Assembly: GCA_964019335.1 (NCBI GenBank)
Contig: OZ025725.1
Span: 1-64,000 of the forward strand
Length of the DNA stretch: 64,000 nucleotides
Direction of reading: 5' to 3'
Source: Diplonema japonicum
Taxonomy: Eukaryota > Euglenozoa > Diplonemea > Diplonemida > Diplonemidae
This document shows positions 10,934 through 20,551 of the stretch, piece by piece. Position 1 is the first letter of the stretch; every line of letters begins with the position of its first letter. A program made the translations under genes and the position numbers. The notes under the pieces were generated by a model, which saw only the letters and a program-made list of their open reading frames with translations, was not told the DNA's origin and made no database searches.

Positions 10934-11390
10934 GCGGATGACACCGAGGTCGAAGCCAACATATGCAGGGGTGAGCTCAGAGGGATGGCTGGGCCTAAAG
11001 TAAGGATTAGAAACGGGGAAACGTTTCCGTTTCCTTATTTTTTTAAAAAAAGTGCTTGGAAACGCGTTTCCTGCCAGCATAGCCCTAGCCCTGGGGGGGG
11101 GGGGGTTGCTGTAATTGGAAGTGGAAGGTGCCCTACATCCAGGTCCTTTTTGACTCAGCAACGCCTTCTTTTCCCAGCAGGATGTTGAGCTCCCTCTTTT
11201 ATTATTTCTACCTTCTTTCCTTCCAACAACATTTCAGCTACCCTTCTCACCCATGTATTTCTTCACCCATTTCCCTTTAGTAAGAGGGAGCATTAGTAAG
11301 AGAACATGGCTTTCATTCATTTTGTATGTTGAGAAACGGTTTCGGCCATCATATCGACCGTCATATCATATCACAGTTTACTTAAAAAAC
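10934..11390. other. Flanking DNA and 5' region of the first gene
   Basis: 10934-11180 is mixed sequence with a G12-14 run at about 11092 and no supported gene. From 11187 a pyrimidine-rich stretch leads to two AG acceptors, CATTTCAG ending at 11237 and CCCTTTAG ending at 11280. Either could be a leader acceptor for the gene starting at 11391. Confidence 0.5.
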
Positions 11391-12818
11391 ATGCCACGTG
11401 TGCAGAAAGAGATGGCCAAGGTAGTTGGACACCATGAGTTCGACCAAGAGTCACAGCTTCCGTTTGTTGATGTTGAAAAAGAACCTGAGAATGGTGGTAG
11501 CCAACGGACGCTGTTGGAGAAGGTGAAAGAGCGGCCTCTTCTTGTTGGTATTGTGGGTACCCTTGTGCTCCTAGCACTCTTGGGGGGAATCCTTGGGGCG
11601 GTACTTGGGGGTGGAAGCGGGGGAGGTGAAGGCGCTCTGTTGGTGGGTGAAGTTGCTGACAGCCGTTTGGTGGCAGTGATCCGTGAGGGAGAGAAATGTC
11701 CATCAAGTGAACAAAGAAACGCATCAACCCACATCATCCTCCCTCCTGTTGCCTTGCACACGACCAATGGACAAGGGGTACGTGTGTGCAATGTCGATTG
11801 TACCATCCTCTTCACCAACCCATGCGACACTGCCAAGTGGAGGAGGGAGGGTAAAAAGATTATGCTGTCTGTAGGTGGGGAGGAGTGGGGCAGCTGCTGG
11901 AGTAAGTGTTCAGGAAAGGAATCCTACCTCTCGGAGCAGCTTGCTAACCTCCGTGCATCGCTTGAGTTGGACGGCGTGGCAATCGTCCTCGATCGTCGCA
12001 CGCCTTCTGATGTGGCAGAGCTTGCCGACATGGCGGTTTTCTACACGAACGTCACACAAAAGCTTCGCACTGCTCTCCCCGTGAACGCACTGATTGGGCA
12101 CGTTGGCCGCGATGCCAACCTCGTGGACGGGGCGTGGCACCACAAGGTCGTCGATGTGGTTGGTGGCTCTATTGACTTCCTTGTTGCACAGTACTTTGAT
12201 GGTGTGACCCGCCCCGGTTTGGAGGGGCTTGATGGCGGAGTATACAGTTCTGCGCTGCAGCACTACACAACTCTAGTAAAGGGGTGCTTCGGGGGTGATA
12301 GTACAAAGCTTGTGTTCGGGTTCTGTATCACAAGCTGCTCGACGGACTCGAACATTGGTACTACTGCAGCTGTCACCGTGATGAGGGAGCTACAGTTGTC
12401 CTATCCTTGCAACGGGGGTGCTTCTTACTGGGTGGGCGAGGACGAGAATGGTGCCTGGGGAAATAGTGTCAGTGTGCCTGTGAGGGAAATCGAGGGATGC
12501 TCTGTCACAGGTGTATCCGGCTCCAGCTCTACCCCATTGACGTCCACGCCCGAGGGTACCAGCTCCCCTCCTGTTACTACACTTGCACCTGTTACTTTGC
12601 AACCCACGGCGGTGCCCACCTCTGCCCCCTCGACCCCGCTCCCTGCACCTGTGCCTGTTGTCCCAAGGCCTGGCTGTTCTGTTAGTATCCCTCTGCACAG
12701 GGAATGTTTGTATAACCCTAACTGTTGTGCCGCTGGTGCACGTTGTTACAAGCAGTCTGATTTCAAGGCCTCTTGCTTGAATGTTTGCAACTACCCTCCT
12801 AGATGCAAGCTGATTTAG
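11391..12818 (+). CDS. Type II membrane GH18 (chitinase-like) protein with a degenerate active site
   Basis: The product is 475 aa. A cytosolic tail of about 48 residues precedes one membrane span (about 49-73, Leu/Gly rich), then an extracytoplasmic GH18-like region. The SxGG strand is visible as IMLSVGGEEWG and the late barrel strand as FLVAQYFD. The catalytic DxxDxDxE motif has become DGVAIVLD (D194 kept; A197 and V199 replace Asp; D201 sits at the Glu position), so hydrolysis is unlikely and carbohydrate binding more likely. A Pro/Thr-rich linker leads to a Cys-rich tail of about 45 residues with the CC...G..CY.......A.C...C spacing of small cellulose/chitin-binding knots in algal and dinoflagellate secreted proteins. 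I chose ATG 11391 because the upstream in-frame ATG at 11253 lies in pyrimidine-rich leader sequence before an AG acceptor. The family call is good; function is inference. Confidence 0.75.
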   Translation: MPRVQKEMAKVVGHHEFDQESQLPFVDVEKEPENGGSQRTLLEKVKERPLLVGIVGTLVLLALLGGILGAVLGGGSGGGEGALLVGEVADSRLVAVIREGEKCPSSEQRNASTHIILPPVALHTTNGQGVRVCNVDCTILFTNPCDTAKWRREGKKIMLSVGGEEWGSCWSKCSGKESYLSEQLANLRASLELDGVAIVLDRRTPSDVAELADMAVFYTNVTQKLRTALPVNALIGHVGRDANLVDGAWHHKVVDVVGGSIDFLVAQYFDGVTRPGLEGLDGGVYSSALQHYTTLVKGCFGGDSTKLVFGFCITSCSTDSNIGTTAAVTVMRELQLSYPCNGGASYWVGEDENGAWGNSVSVPVREIEGCSVTGVSGSSSTPLTSTPEGTSSPPVTTLAPVTLQPTAVPTSAPSTPLPAPVPVVPRPGCSVSIPLHRECLYNPNCCAAGARCYKQSDFKASCLNVCNYPPRCKLI

Positions 12819-13275
12819 TAGGTCAGCAAATGAGTAAAGGAAAAAAAAAAAACTTTAAAAAAAAAGAACTGCTTTCTTAATAATATCCTTCGACTGTCTT
12901 CCTTCCGAAAACTTTTTTCTGTTTACTTTCATATTTCTGTCTTCCTTGAATAGAGGCAAGACCTGCAAGGTTCCTGCTACTTACTGACCGCCAGCTGGAT
13001 CCACATTGCAGGTAGTGCCTATTGCATAATTCCACTATTTGTATCCCTCTCATACTTTATTATTATTATTATAGCCTTACTTTACCTGCTTTTGTTCCTG
13101 TGCAACCTGTTGCAATTCTTCTTCTTCCCTCTCTGTTTTTTTTTTTTTTTTTTTTTTTTTTTGTTGTTTGTTTGCTGACCTCCTCGTCTTCTTCAATCTA
13201 ACCACCTCAGTGCTAGTTTCTTTGCACTACTTTTTTAGGAAGGAAGTTTCTACCTGCAAAATCAACATAGGTGCA
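12819..13275. other. Intergenic region with pyrimidine tract and AG acceptor
   Basis: A-runs just after the stop are followed by mixed sequence and then a T-run of about 24 (13137-13162). A C/T-rich stretch ends in CACCTCAG (AG at 13209-13210), followed by about 65 nt to the next ATG. No gene is visible. Confidence 0.55.
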
Positions 13276-13740
13276 ATGTTAGCCCGAGCTAGGGCCGACC
13301 CTTATGAGAAGGTCATAAGAAGTACGTTTCTGTGTACTCTGTTCACGGTGCTGGTGTGCTTGTACCTTGCGGTGCCGACGTATGGAGTCGCTCTGTTTTT
13401 GAGTTATGAGGACTCCGACGGGAAAACATGCGACAAAGAGATCGGGAGGTGGCTGCTCGGCACGGGTATTTTGGGCTTCTCATCGTTCTTCCTGCTGTGC
13501 TGGTCTGCCACGCTGATGCTTATGAACGATAGGTCGCAGTTGCCAGTCGTTCTGAACTACATCTTCCTGTTTCTTCTGCTGGTGGTTTTAGGTTGGTTCG
13601 TCTACGGCAACATTATTGTGTGGCAGTCCGATGAGAGTGTATGTGGCGAGTACACACGTCAGGGCAAGGACCTCCTGTACACCCAGATCTGCTCCATACT
13701 AACGTCAGTGGGCTTCTGGGCATATGCGGTGTTTTTCTAG
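13276..13740 (+). CDS. Four-span membrane protein, unknown function
   Basis: The product is 154 aa with four hydrophobic segments at roughly 17-39, 55-75, 84-104 and 132-154. The loop between spans 1 and 2 is short and acidic with one Cys. The third span ends in LGWFVYGNIIVW, followed by a Cys-containing loop. This layout recalls the small TMEM272-like 4-TM family, whose third span also ends in a GN.W motif, but the similarity is by pattern only. The ATG at 13276 is the first after the CACCTCAG acceptor at 13210; upstream the frame stays open only through a T-run. There is no signal peptide. It sits 71 nt before the next start and on the same strand. Confidence 0.7.
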   Translation: MLARARADPYEKVIRSTFLCTLFTVLVCLYLAVPTYGVALFLSYEDSDGKTCDKEIGRWLLGTGILGFSSFFLLCWSATLMLMNDRSQLPVVLNYIFLFLLLVVLGWFVYGNIIVWQSDESVCGEYTRQGKDLLYTQICSILTSVGFWAYAVFF

Positions 13741-13811
13741 AATAGATTTATTTCATAGATAAGAGGCTGCCTCTGCCTCTGTCCTACAAGTTACCAAGCG
13801 TCGGGTGGAAA

Positions 13812-15185
13812 ATGTTGCTGCTGCTAGTGCTGCTGGTTGTGTCGCAACCTGGTATCGATGAAGACGAGCACCCACTGTCCTACAACATAGGCAGCACAAG
13901 AAGATTCCAGCAGCTGCAGCACCAAGGGCTTGTCACAGTCACTTTTGCCAACAATGCTTACTTCGAGCAAGGCTTGATTCAAAACCTCCTCTGCTCGTGG
14001 AAAAGGATCAGTTTCACCAACTACGTCATCGTCGCAGTGGACGCTGATGCCTACGCGAGCAGCGCAAAGCACACAGAGCAGTACCACTGGCACCCTCCGT
14101 GGTGGGAGGGTGTCGGGGGCAAACTCTTGAGGCCCACAAACATCAAGACGCCCGAGTATGTGAGATTCATACATAAGAGAACGCGTTTCATAGAAGCGCT
14201 GCTCCTGAAGACAGGGCTCGACGTACTGCTGTGTGATGGGGACACGATCTGGACACGTAATCTACTGCTGGACCAGACACTGCCCTACAAGAACCCTGCT
14301 TACAGTAGCTGCGATGCCTTTGTTGTGAACTCTGCACACCGCGGGGGCGCGGGCGCTGACAAGGTAGAGCCTCTGGGAGGGTTCATTCTAGCGAGGAACA
14401 GGCCCCAAACTCTGATGTGGTACAGGACATGGACAGCAATGGAAGCATGTCTCCAGAGCAAGGAGCAGCCCGCCATGCATGCATCGCTGCGTGTATTGGG
14501 TGCGGTGTTCGTCAAGCCATTGTATCATCTGCTTGGTGAGAAGTTCATAGACAGCAGGAACCCCGTACTGTGTGTGCTGCACGACAGCTACTTCCCTACA
14601 GGTTTCCACGTGACAAACGGGTACCTAAAGGACTACGCCAACACATCTCTAATTGCACTGGGCCATGCCTCGATCCCCAAGAAGACGGGGAAGGAGGAGT
14701 GGATGAAGCAGTATGGTTGGTGGTTCTTGGAACCAGACGGGTCTTGCAGCAACATAAAGACTCCTGACCTCAGCCAAGAAGAGAAGCACCACTTGCCTTC
14801 AATGAGGAAAGTGTCGCAAACCTTCAAGTACAGGAACATCCAGCACTGGATGCAGGAGGGTCCTGACAAGCGAAACTGCACATCACTTATCACGTCCCGT
14901 CTTCCTGTTCTGAGGGAACAGCTTATGGAGGTCACATCTGGCGTCATGTTGACACCGCACGGTATACCTACTACGCTGCTCATGTTGCCGCTCATAACAG
15001 GTGGCACCATCACCCTCTTGCTGCTCTTTAGGTTCTTTAGGCTTCATAGGCTACTATTGTATTTTGATACAAACATTTATGCCCATTTATCTTACACAGC
15101 AAATACACAGCAAGATGCGTACCCTGATAATGATGACTCTGGTGGGCTGTGCCATGGCCGATCGCGCAGTGTTCCACTACTTTGA
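13812..15185 (+). CDS. GT77-type nucleotide-diphospho-sugar transferase (Nucleotid_trans family)
   Basis: The product is 457 aa. The N-terminal hydrophobic stretch (MLLLLVLLVVS) is a signal peptide or anchor, so the enzyme should work in the ER/Golgi lumen. The family's core is clear: GLDVLLCDGDTIWTRN carries the DxD metal/sugar-nucleotide motif, GGFILARNRPQTLMW is the following strand, and VLHDSYFPTGFHV is the C-terminal block. Families of this type add pentose or galactose to glycoproteins or cell-wall glycans; the substrate here is unknown. A second hydrophobic segment lies near residues 390-403. Oddity: the frame closes at 15185, 71 nt inside the next gene, downstream of that gene's own AG acceptors. 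The last 25-30 residues are therefore doubtful, and an unseen 3' intron or other end is possible. Confidence 0.75.
   Translation: MLLLLVLLVVSQPGIDEDEHPLSYNIGSTRRFQQLQHQGLVTVTFANNAYFEQGLIQNLLCSWKRISFTNYVIVAVDADAYASSAKHTEQYHWHPPWWEGVGGKLLRPTNIKTPEYVRFIHKRTRFIEALLLKTGLDVLLCDGDTIWTRNLLLDQTLPYKNPAYSSCDAFVVNSAHRGGAGADKVEPLGGFILARNRPQTLMWYRTWTAMEACLQSKEQPAMHASLRVLGAVFVKPLYHLLGEKFIDSRNPVLCVLHDSYFPTGFHVTNGYLKDYANTSLIALGHASIPKKTGKEEWMKQYGWWFLEPDGSCSNIKTPDLSQEEKHHLPSMRKVSQTFKYRNIQHWMQEGPDKRNCTSLITSRLPVLREQLMEVTSGVMLTPHGIPTTLLMLPLITGGTITLLLLFRFFRLHRLLLYFDTNIYAHLSYTANTQQDAYPDNDDSGGLCHGRSRSVPLL
15090..15110 (+). promoter_or_regulatory. Candidate (trans-)splice acceptors for the GST gene
   Basis: TCTTACACAG (AG 15098-15099) and ATACACAG (AG 15109-15110) follow a T-rich stretch and lie 16 and 5 nt before ATG 15115. 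They fall inside the nominal 3' end of the preceding reading frame. Confidence 0.5.
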
Positions 15186-15858
15186 CGTCAGGGGTCTAGG
15201 ACAGGCTCCGAGACTGATGCTGTCGGAGGTGGGCCTCAACTTCGAAGAGGTGAGACACACAAGAGAGACATGGTCAAAGGCCAAGCAGGAGGGCGTCGAG
15301 AGCGGGTTGCTGTCCTTCGGTCAAGTGCCTGCGATGGAGTACTGGGACGGTGAGGGGAAGAAAGTTAGCATGGTACAGAGTGTTGCCATCATGCAGTTCC
15401 TCGCCAGGGAGCACGGGCTGTACGGGTCTGACAACGCAGAGAAAGCGCGCATTGATGTGCTTGTAGGTGGTGTGGGCGACCTCAGGAAGAGGTACGGTGC
15501 CATGGCTTACAGCAAGATCGACAAGTTGGAGGATGCCCTTGCAACTTACAAGGAGGAGCTTGTGAAGTGGTTGCCCTTTTTTGAGACGTATTTGTCTAAG
15601 GGCGAGCACGTGGTGAGCAGCTTCTCTTTCGCTGATGTCATGCTCTTCGACCTGATTGACACCTGCGTCCTGAGGGTCAGCCCTGACGCTCTGCAGTCCC
15701 ACCCCAAGCTCGCGGCTCATCACAAACTCATTGCGAGCCGTCCTAAGATTGCGGCCTACCTTCAGTCTGAGAAGAACCACAAGTTTGCCAACGGCAAGTC
15801 TGCCTCCTGGGACACTCCCGACAACGTCCCCGCGCACCTCAAGACAGAGGAGCTCTAG
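15115..15858 (+). CDS. Glutathione S-transferase (sigma/mu/pi-like), possibly secreted
   Basis: The product is 247 aa. It conjugates glutathione to electrophiles or acts as an isomerase. The thioredoxin-like N domain starts at MADRAVFHYFDVRGLGQAPR with the expected early Tyr. FGQVPAMEY holds the cis-Pro of the GSH site, and VQSVAIMQFLA is the glutathione-binding SNAIL-like motif. The all-helical C domain follows, with FADVMLFDLID near residue 180. From the first ATG after the acceptors (15115), a 13-residue hydrophobic lead (RTLIMMTLVGCAMA) could serve as a signal peptide. Starting at 15154 gives an ordinary cytosolic GST instead. It overlaps the preceding frame by 71 nt in a different phase. 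Confidence 0.85.
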   Translation: MRTLIMMTLVGCAMADRAVFHYFDVRGLGQAPRLMLSEVGLNFEEVRHTRETWSKAKQEGVESGLLSFGQVPAMEYWDGEGKKVSMVQSVAIMQFLAREHGLYGSDNAEKARIDVLVGGVGDLRKRYGAMAYSKIDKLEDALATYKEELVKWLPFFETYLSKGEHVVSSFSFADVMLFDLIDTCVLRVSPDALQSHPKLAAHHKLIASRPKIAAYLQSEKNHKFANGKSASWDTPDNVPAHLKTEEL

Positions 15859-16009
15859 ACTACATGAGTCCGAGCCCTTGAATATTTAACAGTGTTGCAG
15901 TGTCATGTGTTTACGAGCCTCCCCGACTTGTATCACCTCGCATGCCATTCTCTTATGACCACAAGACCCCAGAAACAGGGGGTCAGGAGTCAGTCCCGTT
16001 TTCTCCCCT

Positions 16010-16046
16010 TTATTTCTCCTTTTGTTACTTTACACACAGCACACAG
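16010..16046 (+). promoter_or_regulatory. Pyrimidine tract and splice acceptors before the pseudokinase gene
   Basis: A C/T-rich run (CCTTTATTTCTCCTTTTGTT) leads to TACACACAG (AG 16038-16039) and CACACAG (AG 16045-16046), ten nt before ATG 16056. This layout fits a spliced-leader addition site and helps fix the start. Confidence 0.55.
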
Positions 16047-16055
16047 GTGGGTAAG

Positions 16056-17594
16056 ATGGGGTCATGTGCCTCAATGGATAAAGATGAAATACAACTGGTA
16101 AAATGTCAGTCAGAAGGCGGCGATGAGGAGTCGATGCTGGGTGCGCAGGGTGTGCGGGTGTCGCAATTGAAGGAATATGAATCTTCAAAAAATTGCAAAC
16201 AAAATATCTGCTACACAGGGATATTCCCGCAGCAGCTGGGTGCGTATAGCATCTGCCAACGGATGCACAGCGGGTACGCCGAGTACGTGAAAGACGGGAA
16301 GGCAGGGTACATGGTTAAGTCGGGGAAGGGCATTTCAATATTTGATATAAAAAAACTCAAGATGTACACACATCACCGGTGCAGGCTGCCATTAGAAGTC
16401 TTCATGGCGCCTTCAAACAAGCTGTACTTGATGTACAGGGAGAGAAAGCCGCCTTTGCACCTGCCAGCGATCGATAGGAACGGGCACTTGCAAAAGATGG
16501 ACATGAGGATGCACCCTAACCAGGTGCGGAAGGTCATTTTCGACATTGCTGAAATTCTCACGCACCTGCATAGAAGGGGCGTAGTCTTCGGGAGGGTCTT
16601 CCCTGAGTCCATCCTCTTCCCTGATCCAGAAGCCGACCAAGAGAAGTCAGGTTACTCTCTTGACATGCTTGCCTCGTGTGCGTACCCTGAGTACTTCACG
16701 CAGCTTGATGACCACTGCCCGCACCCCGCCCGTGACATCTACAGCCTCGGTGCTGTTGCCTTTACCATGCTCATGGGTTGTGTGCCCAGTGTGTACTGCA
16801 GTGGTGTTGAGCAACGGCTTACCAGCAGGACAAACACTCTCACGCGCACTGAAGACCTTATCTGCATGATGCTGGACCCGAACAAGGAAAACAGAATCAC
16901 CGCAGAACAGATCCTCAACATCGGCAAGCGGGCGCGAAAGGTGTGCCAGCGGGAGAGAGCGGCGGGTTACAAACCGCTCCTGCCGCTCGAGGTGCTGCGA
17001 AACATCTTCACGTATCTGAAAACAGCGGAGGTGCCAAAGCTGCAGCTGGTGTCGAAGGAATGGGGCGTGGCAGGACGGGCGTGCTTTGATTGGATGATTG
17101 AGCAAAAGCGGGAAACACACACAACCTTGAAGACACCGAGGTTCACATGGTACGGGGACGCAGTGGACTATCTGTTCAGCACGATCGAGGACGAGCTCTA
17201 CTCGTGGGCAAAGGGGAGCGAGGAGTGCCGGGTGACAATACGGAGAGTTGTGAAGGACCCATCGCAGAAGGGGTATCTACCATCGCATGGCATCCAGCTC
17301 ATCCAACCCTGGAATAACGGGAGGTGCCTGAGAGAAGTCTCCATTGTGGCGCGGCCTAGTCAAGAGCCTTGTGCCAAAGAGGAGCACTCCACACCCCCTT
17401 ATCCAAGGTTTTGGGAGTACGGTGACCTGCAAGAGACTCCCTGCGCCTGCCCTTCTCCCACGCTACCCTCCTCCGTCCAGTTCCTCAACACCGTCACACA
17501 TCACAAATCGTGTCCCACCATGTACAACAACCCCCTCGTTCCTGCAAATAAGATACACTCAAACTGGCTCTCGCTCTCTCCTGCTGCCTACTAG
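16056..17594 (+). CDS. N-myristoylation-type pseudokinase fused to an F-box
   Basis: The product is 512 aa. It begins MGSCAS, a textbook N-myristoylation signal with a nearby Cys for palmitoylation, so membrane tethering is likely. Residues of about 50-290 form a protein-kinase fold. The αE region is followed by VVFGRVFPESILF, which occupies the place of the HRDLKPEN loop with the catalytic Asp replaced by Arg180 and Lys by Phe182. No DFG follows. DIYSLGAVAFTMLMG (subdomain IX) and MMLDPNKENRITAEQIL (XI) are well kept, so it is a pseudokinase. At about 309-345, LPLEVLRNIFTYLK and LVSKEW form an F-box, implying recruitment to an SCF ubiquitin ligase. The C-terminal ~170 residues are unrecognised and Ser/Pro-rich at the end. 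ATG 16056 follows acceptor AGs; the frame is open further upstream but that part lies before the acceptor. Confidence 0.8.
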   Translation: MGSCASMDKDEIQLVKCQSEGGDEESMLGAQGVRVSQLKEYESSKNCKQNICYTGIFPQQLGAYSICQRMHSGYAEYVKDGKAGYMVKSGKGISIFDIKKLKMYTHHRCRLPLEVFMAPSNKLYLMYRERKPPLHLPAIDRNGHLQKMDMRMHPNQVRKVIFDIAEILTHLHRRGVVFGRVFPESILFPDPEADQEKSGYSLDMLASCAYPEYFTQLDDHCPHPARDIYSLGAVAFTMLMGCVPSVYCSGVEQRLTSRTNTLTRTEDLICMMLDPNKENRITAEQILNIGKRARKVCQRERAAGYKPLLPLEVLRNIFTYLKTAEVPKLQLVSKEWGVAGRACFDWMIEQKRETHTTLKTPRFTWYGDAVDYLFSTIEDELYSWAKGSEECRVTIRRVVKDPSQKGYLPSHGIQLIQPWNNGRCLREVSIVARPSQEPCAKEEHSTPPYPRFWEYGDLQETPCACPSPTLPSSVQFLNTVTHHKSCPTMYNNPLVPANKIHSNWLSLSPAAY

Positions 17595-17825
17595 GGCAGT
17601 GGGTAATAGTAATATTAATTTACGCTCTATCTCTAAACCCGTCGGGAAGTCCGGAATGTCCCTAAGGGACACAAAGGGAATTTCCGGAAGATTTCCTTAT
17701 TTTTTTTCAAAGGTTGGCTGAGAAATCTTCTTAGGGGAATCTGACATTCGAGGCATTCATCGGAAGACCCGTCTGAAGTTTCGTAAAAAAAAGGAAAAAA
17801 AAGAAAAAAAAAAAAAAAAAAAAGA

Positions 17826-17889
17826 GTACCACTCAGTCGTCAGGGAGTTGCCTGTAATACTGCAGGTCCGGGTTCAAGTACGGGCTAGA
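17826..17889 (+). tRNA. tRNA-like relic or SINE head
   Basis: CTCAGTCGTCAGGGAG resembles a D-arm with an A-box. CCTGTAATACTGCAGG is an imperfect anticodon-like hairpin. GTCCGGGTTCAAGTACGGGC forms a 5-bp T-arm with a B-box-like loop. A complete acceptor stem and a proper U33 anticodon loop are missing, so a working tRNA is unlikely. Related CCTGYCACATACYGCAGG fragments occur at about 21561 and 22284. Confidence 0.3.
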
Positions 17890-18236
17890 TTATAGCTCAG
17901 GTGTGTAAAAAATAAAATAAAATATGTCTTTTCTTTTGTTTCTTTCTTTCTTTTGTGGGGTAAGAAGCTTAGTGACAAGCACGGCAACAGGGGAATCACC
18001 GAACACGTGGAATGTGCTCCTGCGACGAGCGCATACACACGGGGCCCAGGAGAGAAGGGCTGGCAAAAACACGAGTAGTGGTGCAAGGAACGGAAGCAGA
18101 AAGGGCACGACGGTGCAGCTACCTTGTATGGGTCGTGGTGTGCCGGACAGCAGTGCAGAATCATGCTCCTGAATGCAACCATATAACGTGTCGATCATGT
18201 GTCACCCTTTTTTTCTATTGTATTTTTCATGACCAG

Positions 18237-18283
<47 letters not shown>

Positions 18284-19396
18284 GATCGACATTGCAGGCA
18301 ATTTTGTATGCGGCGATTTGAGCTCATCCATTGGTTTTTGAAGATAGCAATTTTCTCAACTGGTTTCGGAAGGGAACGGAGTTGGAAACGGGTATTTGAG
18401 ATATGAGGCGTTAATAAAAAGTTTTGTTTTATTTGTTTCTCCCCCCCCCCCCCCCCCTTTATCTAAACGCTCGAGGGCCTAATCAGCGATCCCCCCCCCT
18501 CTTTCAATATGGTTTTTTATCCCTACTTCTTCTCTTTCCTTCCCCCCCTTTTTTTTGTATTCAAACAGGAAGAAAATGCAGTTTTTCTTTTTTTTTTTCT
18601 TTTCCATTTTCTTTTTTCTTTTACCAGACGCCACGCGTGTTTGCCACAAAGGAACCGCGGGGGGGACTTTTTTTTTCATGGGCTTCCTTGCTGCTGAATG
18701 AGAAAAAAAAAGAAGAAAGAGAGAATAAGAAGAAGAAAGAGAAAGAAAGAAAAAAGGAAGAAAACAAATAATATTTCCTTGAGCTTTGTGGAACTAGAAA
18801 CAAGCCCTACTAAGAAAGTTGAGCAGTGCCTTCAATGCAGTGATGGAAAGAACTTTGAAAAGTTAAGTCCCAACTGAAACCCGGAGGAGGTAAGAGCAGA
18901 CTTGCTGGAGTTGGTTGTGGATTCGTGGGTTAACGTGCCCAGGTCCACCAGAAAAAAAAAAAAAAAAAAAGAAAGCAAAAAAAAAAAAAAAAAAAAGTTT
19001 TTTATTGTTGTTTAATGAGCTTGAGCATAACCTTGTTACATAAAAGAAAGAAGAAACGAAAAAAAAAAAAAAAATGAAGAAATAAATAGAAGATTTCCCC
19101 ACTTTACTTTCTTCCTATTTTTTTGTCAACCAGTGCACCCTACTCTTAAATACCACCCTCTCTTTTTTTTAAAAAAATCTTTTTATTTATTTATTATTTC
19201 TCATCGTGCTCCTTTATTCATTATTTGTTCCGAGACATATCTCAGTTAATCTCCTTTTCACATCCTATTTTTCAATACTGTAAACCCGATAAAGCTTGTA
19301 TGGCATAGATACGGAAAGGCTCCTTTGGTCCTCAGCGTTCTGCACACGAACACTTTTTTTTCCCCCGTTCGTGTATTTTGTGGCCCTACCCACTAC

Positions 19397-19480
19397 TTCC
19401 CAGCCTAAAACCGAGAAGGACGATGGCTAAGGCGAAATATACAACAACGAGAGGCACACTAGGTTATGGGAGGCTGGGAA
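19397..19480. other. Long-range hairpin, 10-bp perfect stem
   Basis: TTCCCAGCCT at 19397-19406 pairs perfectly with AGGCTGGGAA at 19471-19480, and AACC/GGTT inside can extend it. The enclosed ~64 nt are of normal composition within a homopolymer desert. A smaller stem (ACACGAAC/GTTCGTGT) lies just upstream at about 19337-19376. It could be a small RNA or an insertion relic. Confidence 0.35.
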
Positions 19481-20522
19481 ATAGCACATTTTCCCCATTC
19501 GAGCTTTATCGGCTATACAGTCCCCCCCCTTTTTTTTCTCTTTTTTTTCCACAAAAATAATAATTATACCTATGTACTACTGTATTACCTCTTAAGAAAC
19601 CCTCTCAAAAAAAAAGAGAAACCAAAAATGAAAGAAAAAATCCCGGGGGGGGGGGGGGGGGGTAGGTTTCCTCCTCCTGATTCCCCTCTTTCCCCCGCCC
19701 CCCCCCCTCTTCTCCGGTCTTGTGATGTTGTCAATCCGTAGTGGCGAGATTTTTCTTTCTTTTTTTTTTTATAACAATTATTTCTCTTTTTTTTTTCACC
19801 CTCTTGGTGTGCGACAATTGAAAGGTGTTTAAAGATGTTCGAGTTGTGCCGTGTTGGGCAAGAAAAAAAATGATAGGTTTGCAGCAGGGGGAATAGCCCC
19901 CCCCCTCCTCCCACTATGCATGCCTTTTAGGGAAAGGACTTGGTTGTTAAGTGCTCTGCTGGGTACTTGAAAAGTGGAGCCATTGAGCAGGGGAACCCTC
20001 GCTTTGGTTGCGCAACCCCCCCATGTCTTTGAACTTGCTTCGTCTTTTTTTCCCCCCTTTCTTTTTTTTGTGTGTGTGTCCCCCCCCCCCTTCATTGACC
20101 GGTCTTTTCTTACCTTGCTTTTCAGTTTACAGTAACAGGAAAAGGGAAAGCCCTTCATTGTTTTGGTAGAAAGAAAAAAGAAAAAAAAAAAAAAGAAACC
20201 TATAAGCGACCCTAGCCCTGCTGAAGAATCTCCTTGTCTTCTTCTTACCCCGTGAATGTAATTCCTAGGGCACCTGAAATTGAAGGTACCTGAAACATGG
20301 GGGGAAAAGCAAGGAAATAATGTGAATCTGGGTTAAAGAAGAAGAAGAAAAAATCTAACAAGCCTTTTTACCAAGGCTTGGATGGAAAGAAAGAAAGAAA
20401 GAAAAAAGGAAAAAAAAAAAAAAAAAAAACAAAACCTAGTCCACATGTCGGTCATCTCCCCCCCCCCTTTTTTTTAATTGAATTACTATATAGGAAATCT
20501 TTTCTTTTTTCTCTCTTCCTCC

Positions 20523-20551
20523 CCACCACCACCACCACCACCACCACCACC
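20523..20551. repeat. (CAC)n microsatellite
   Basis: About nine uninterrupted CAC triplets within a pyrimidine-rich stretch. Confidence 0.9.
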
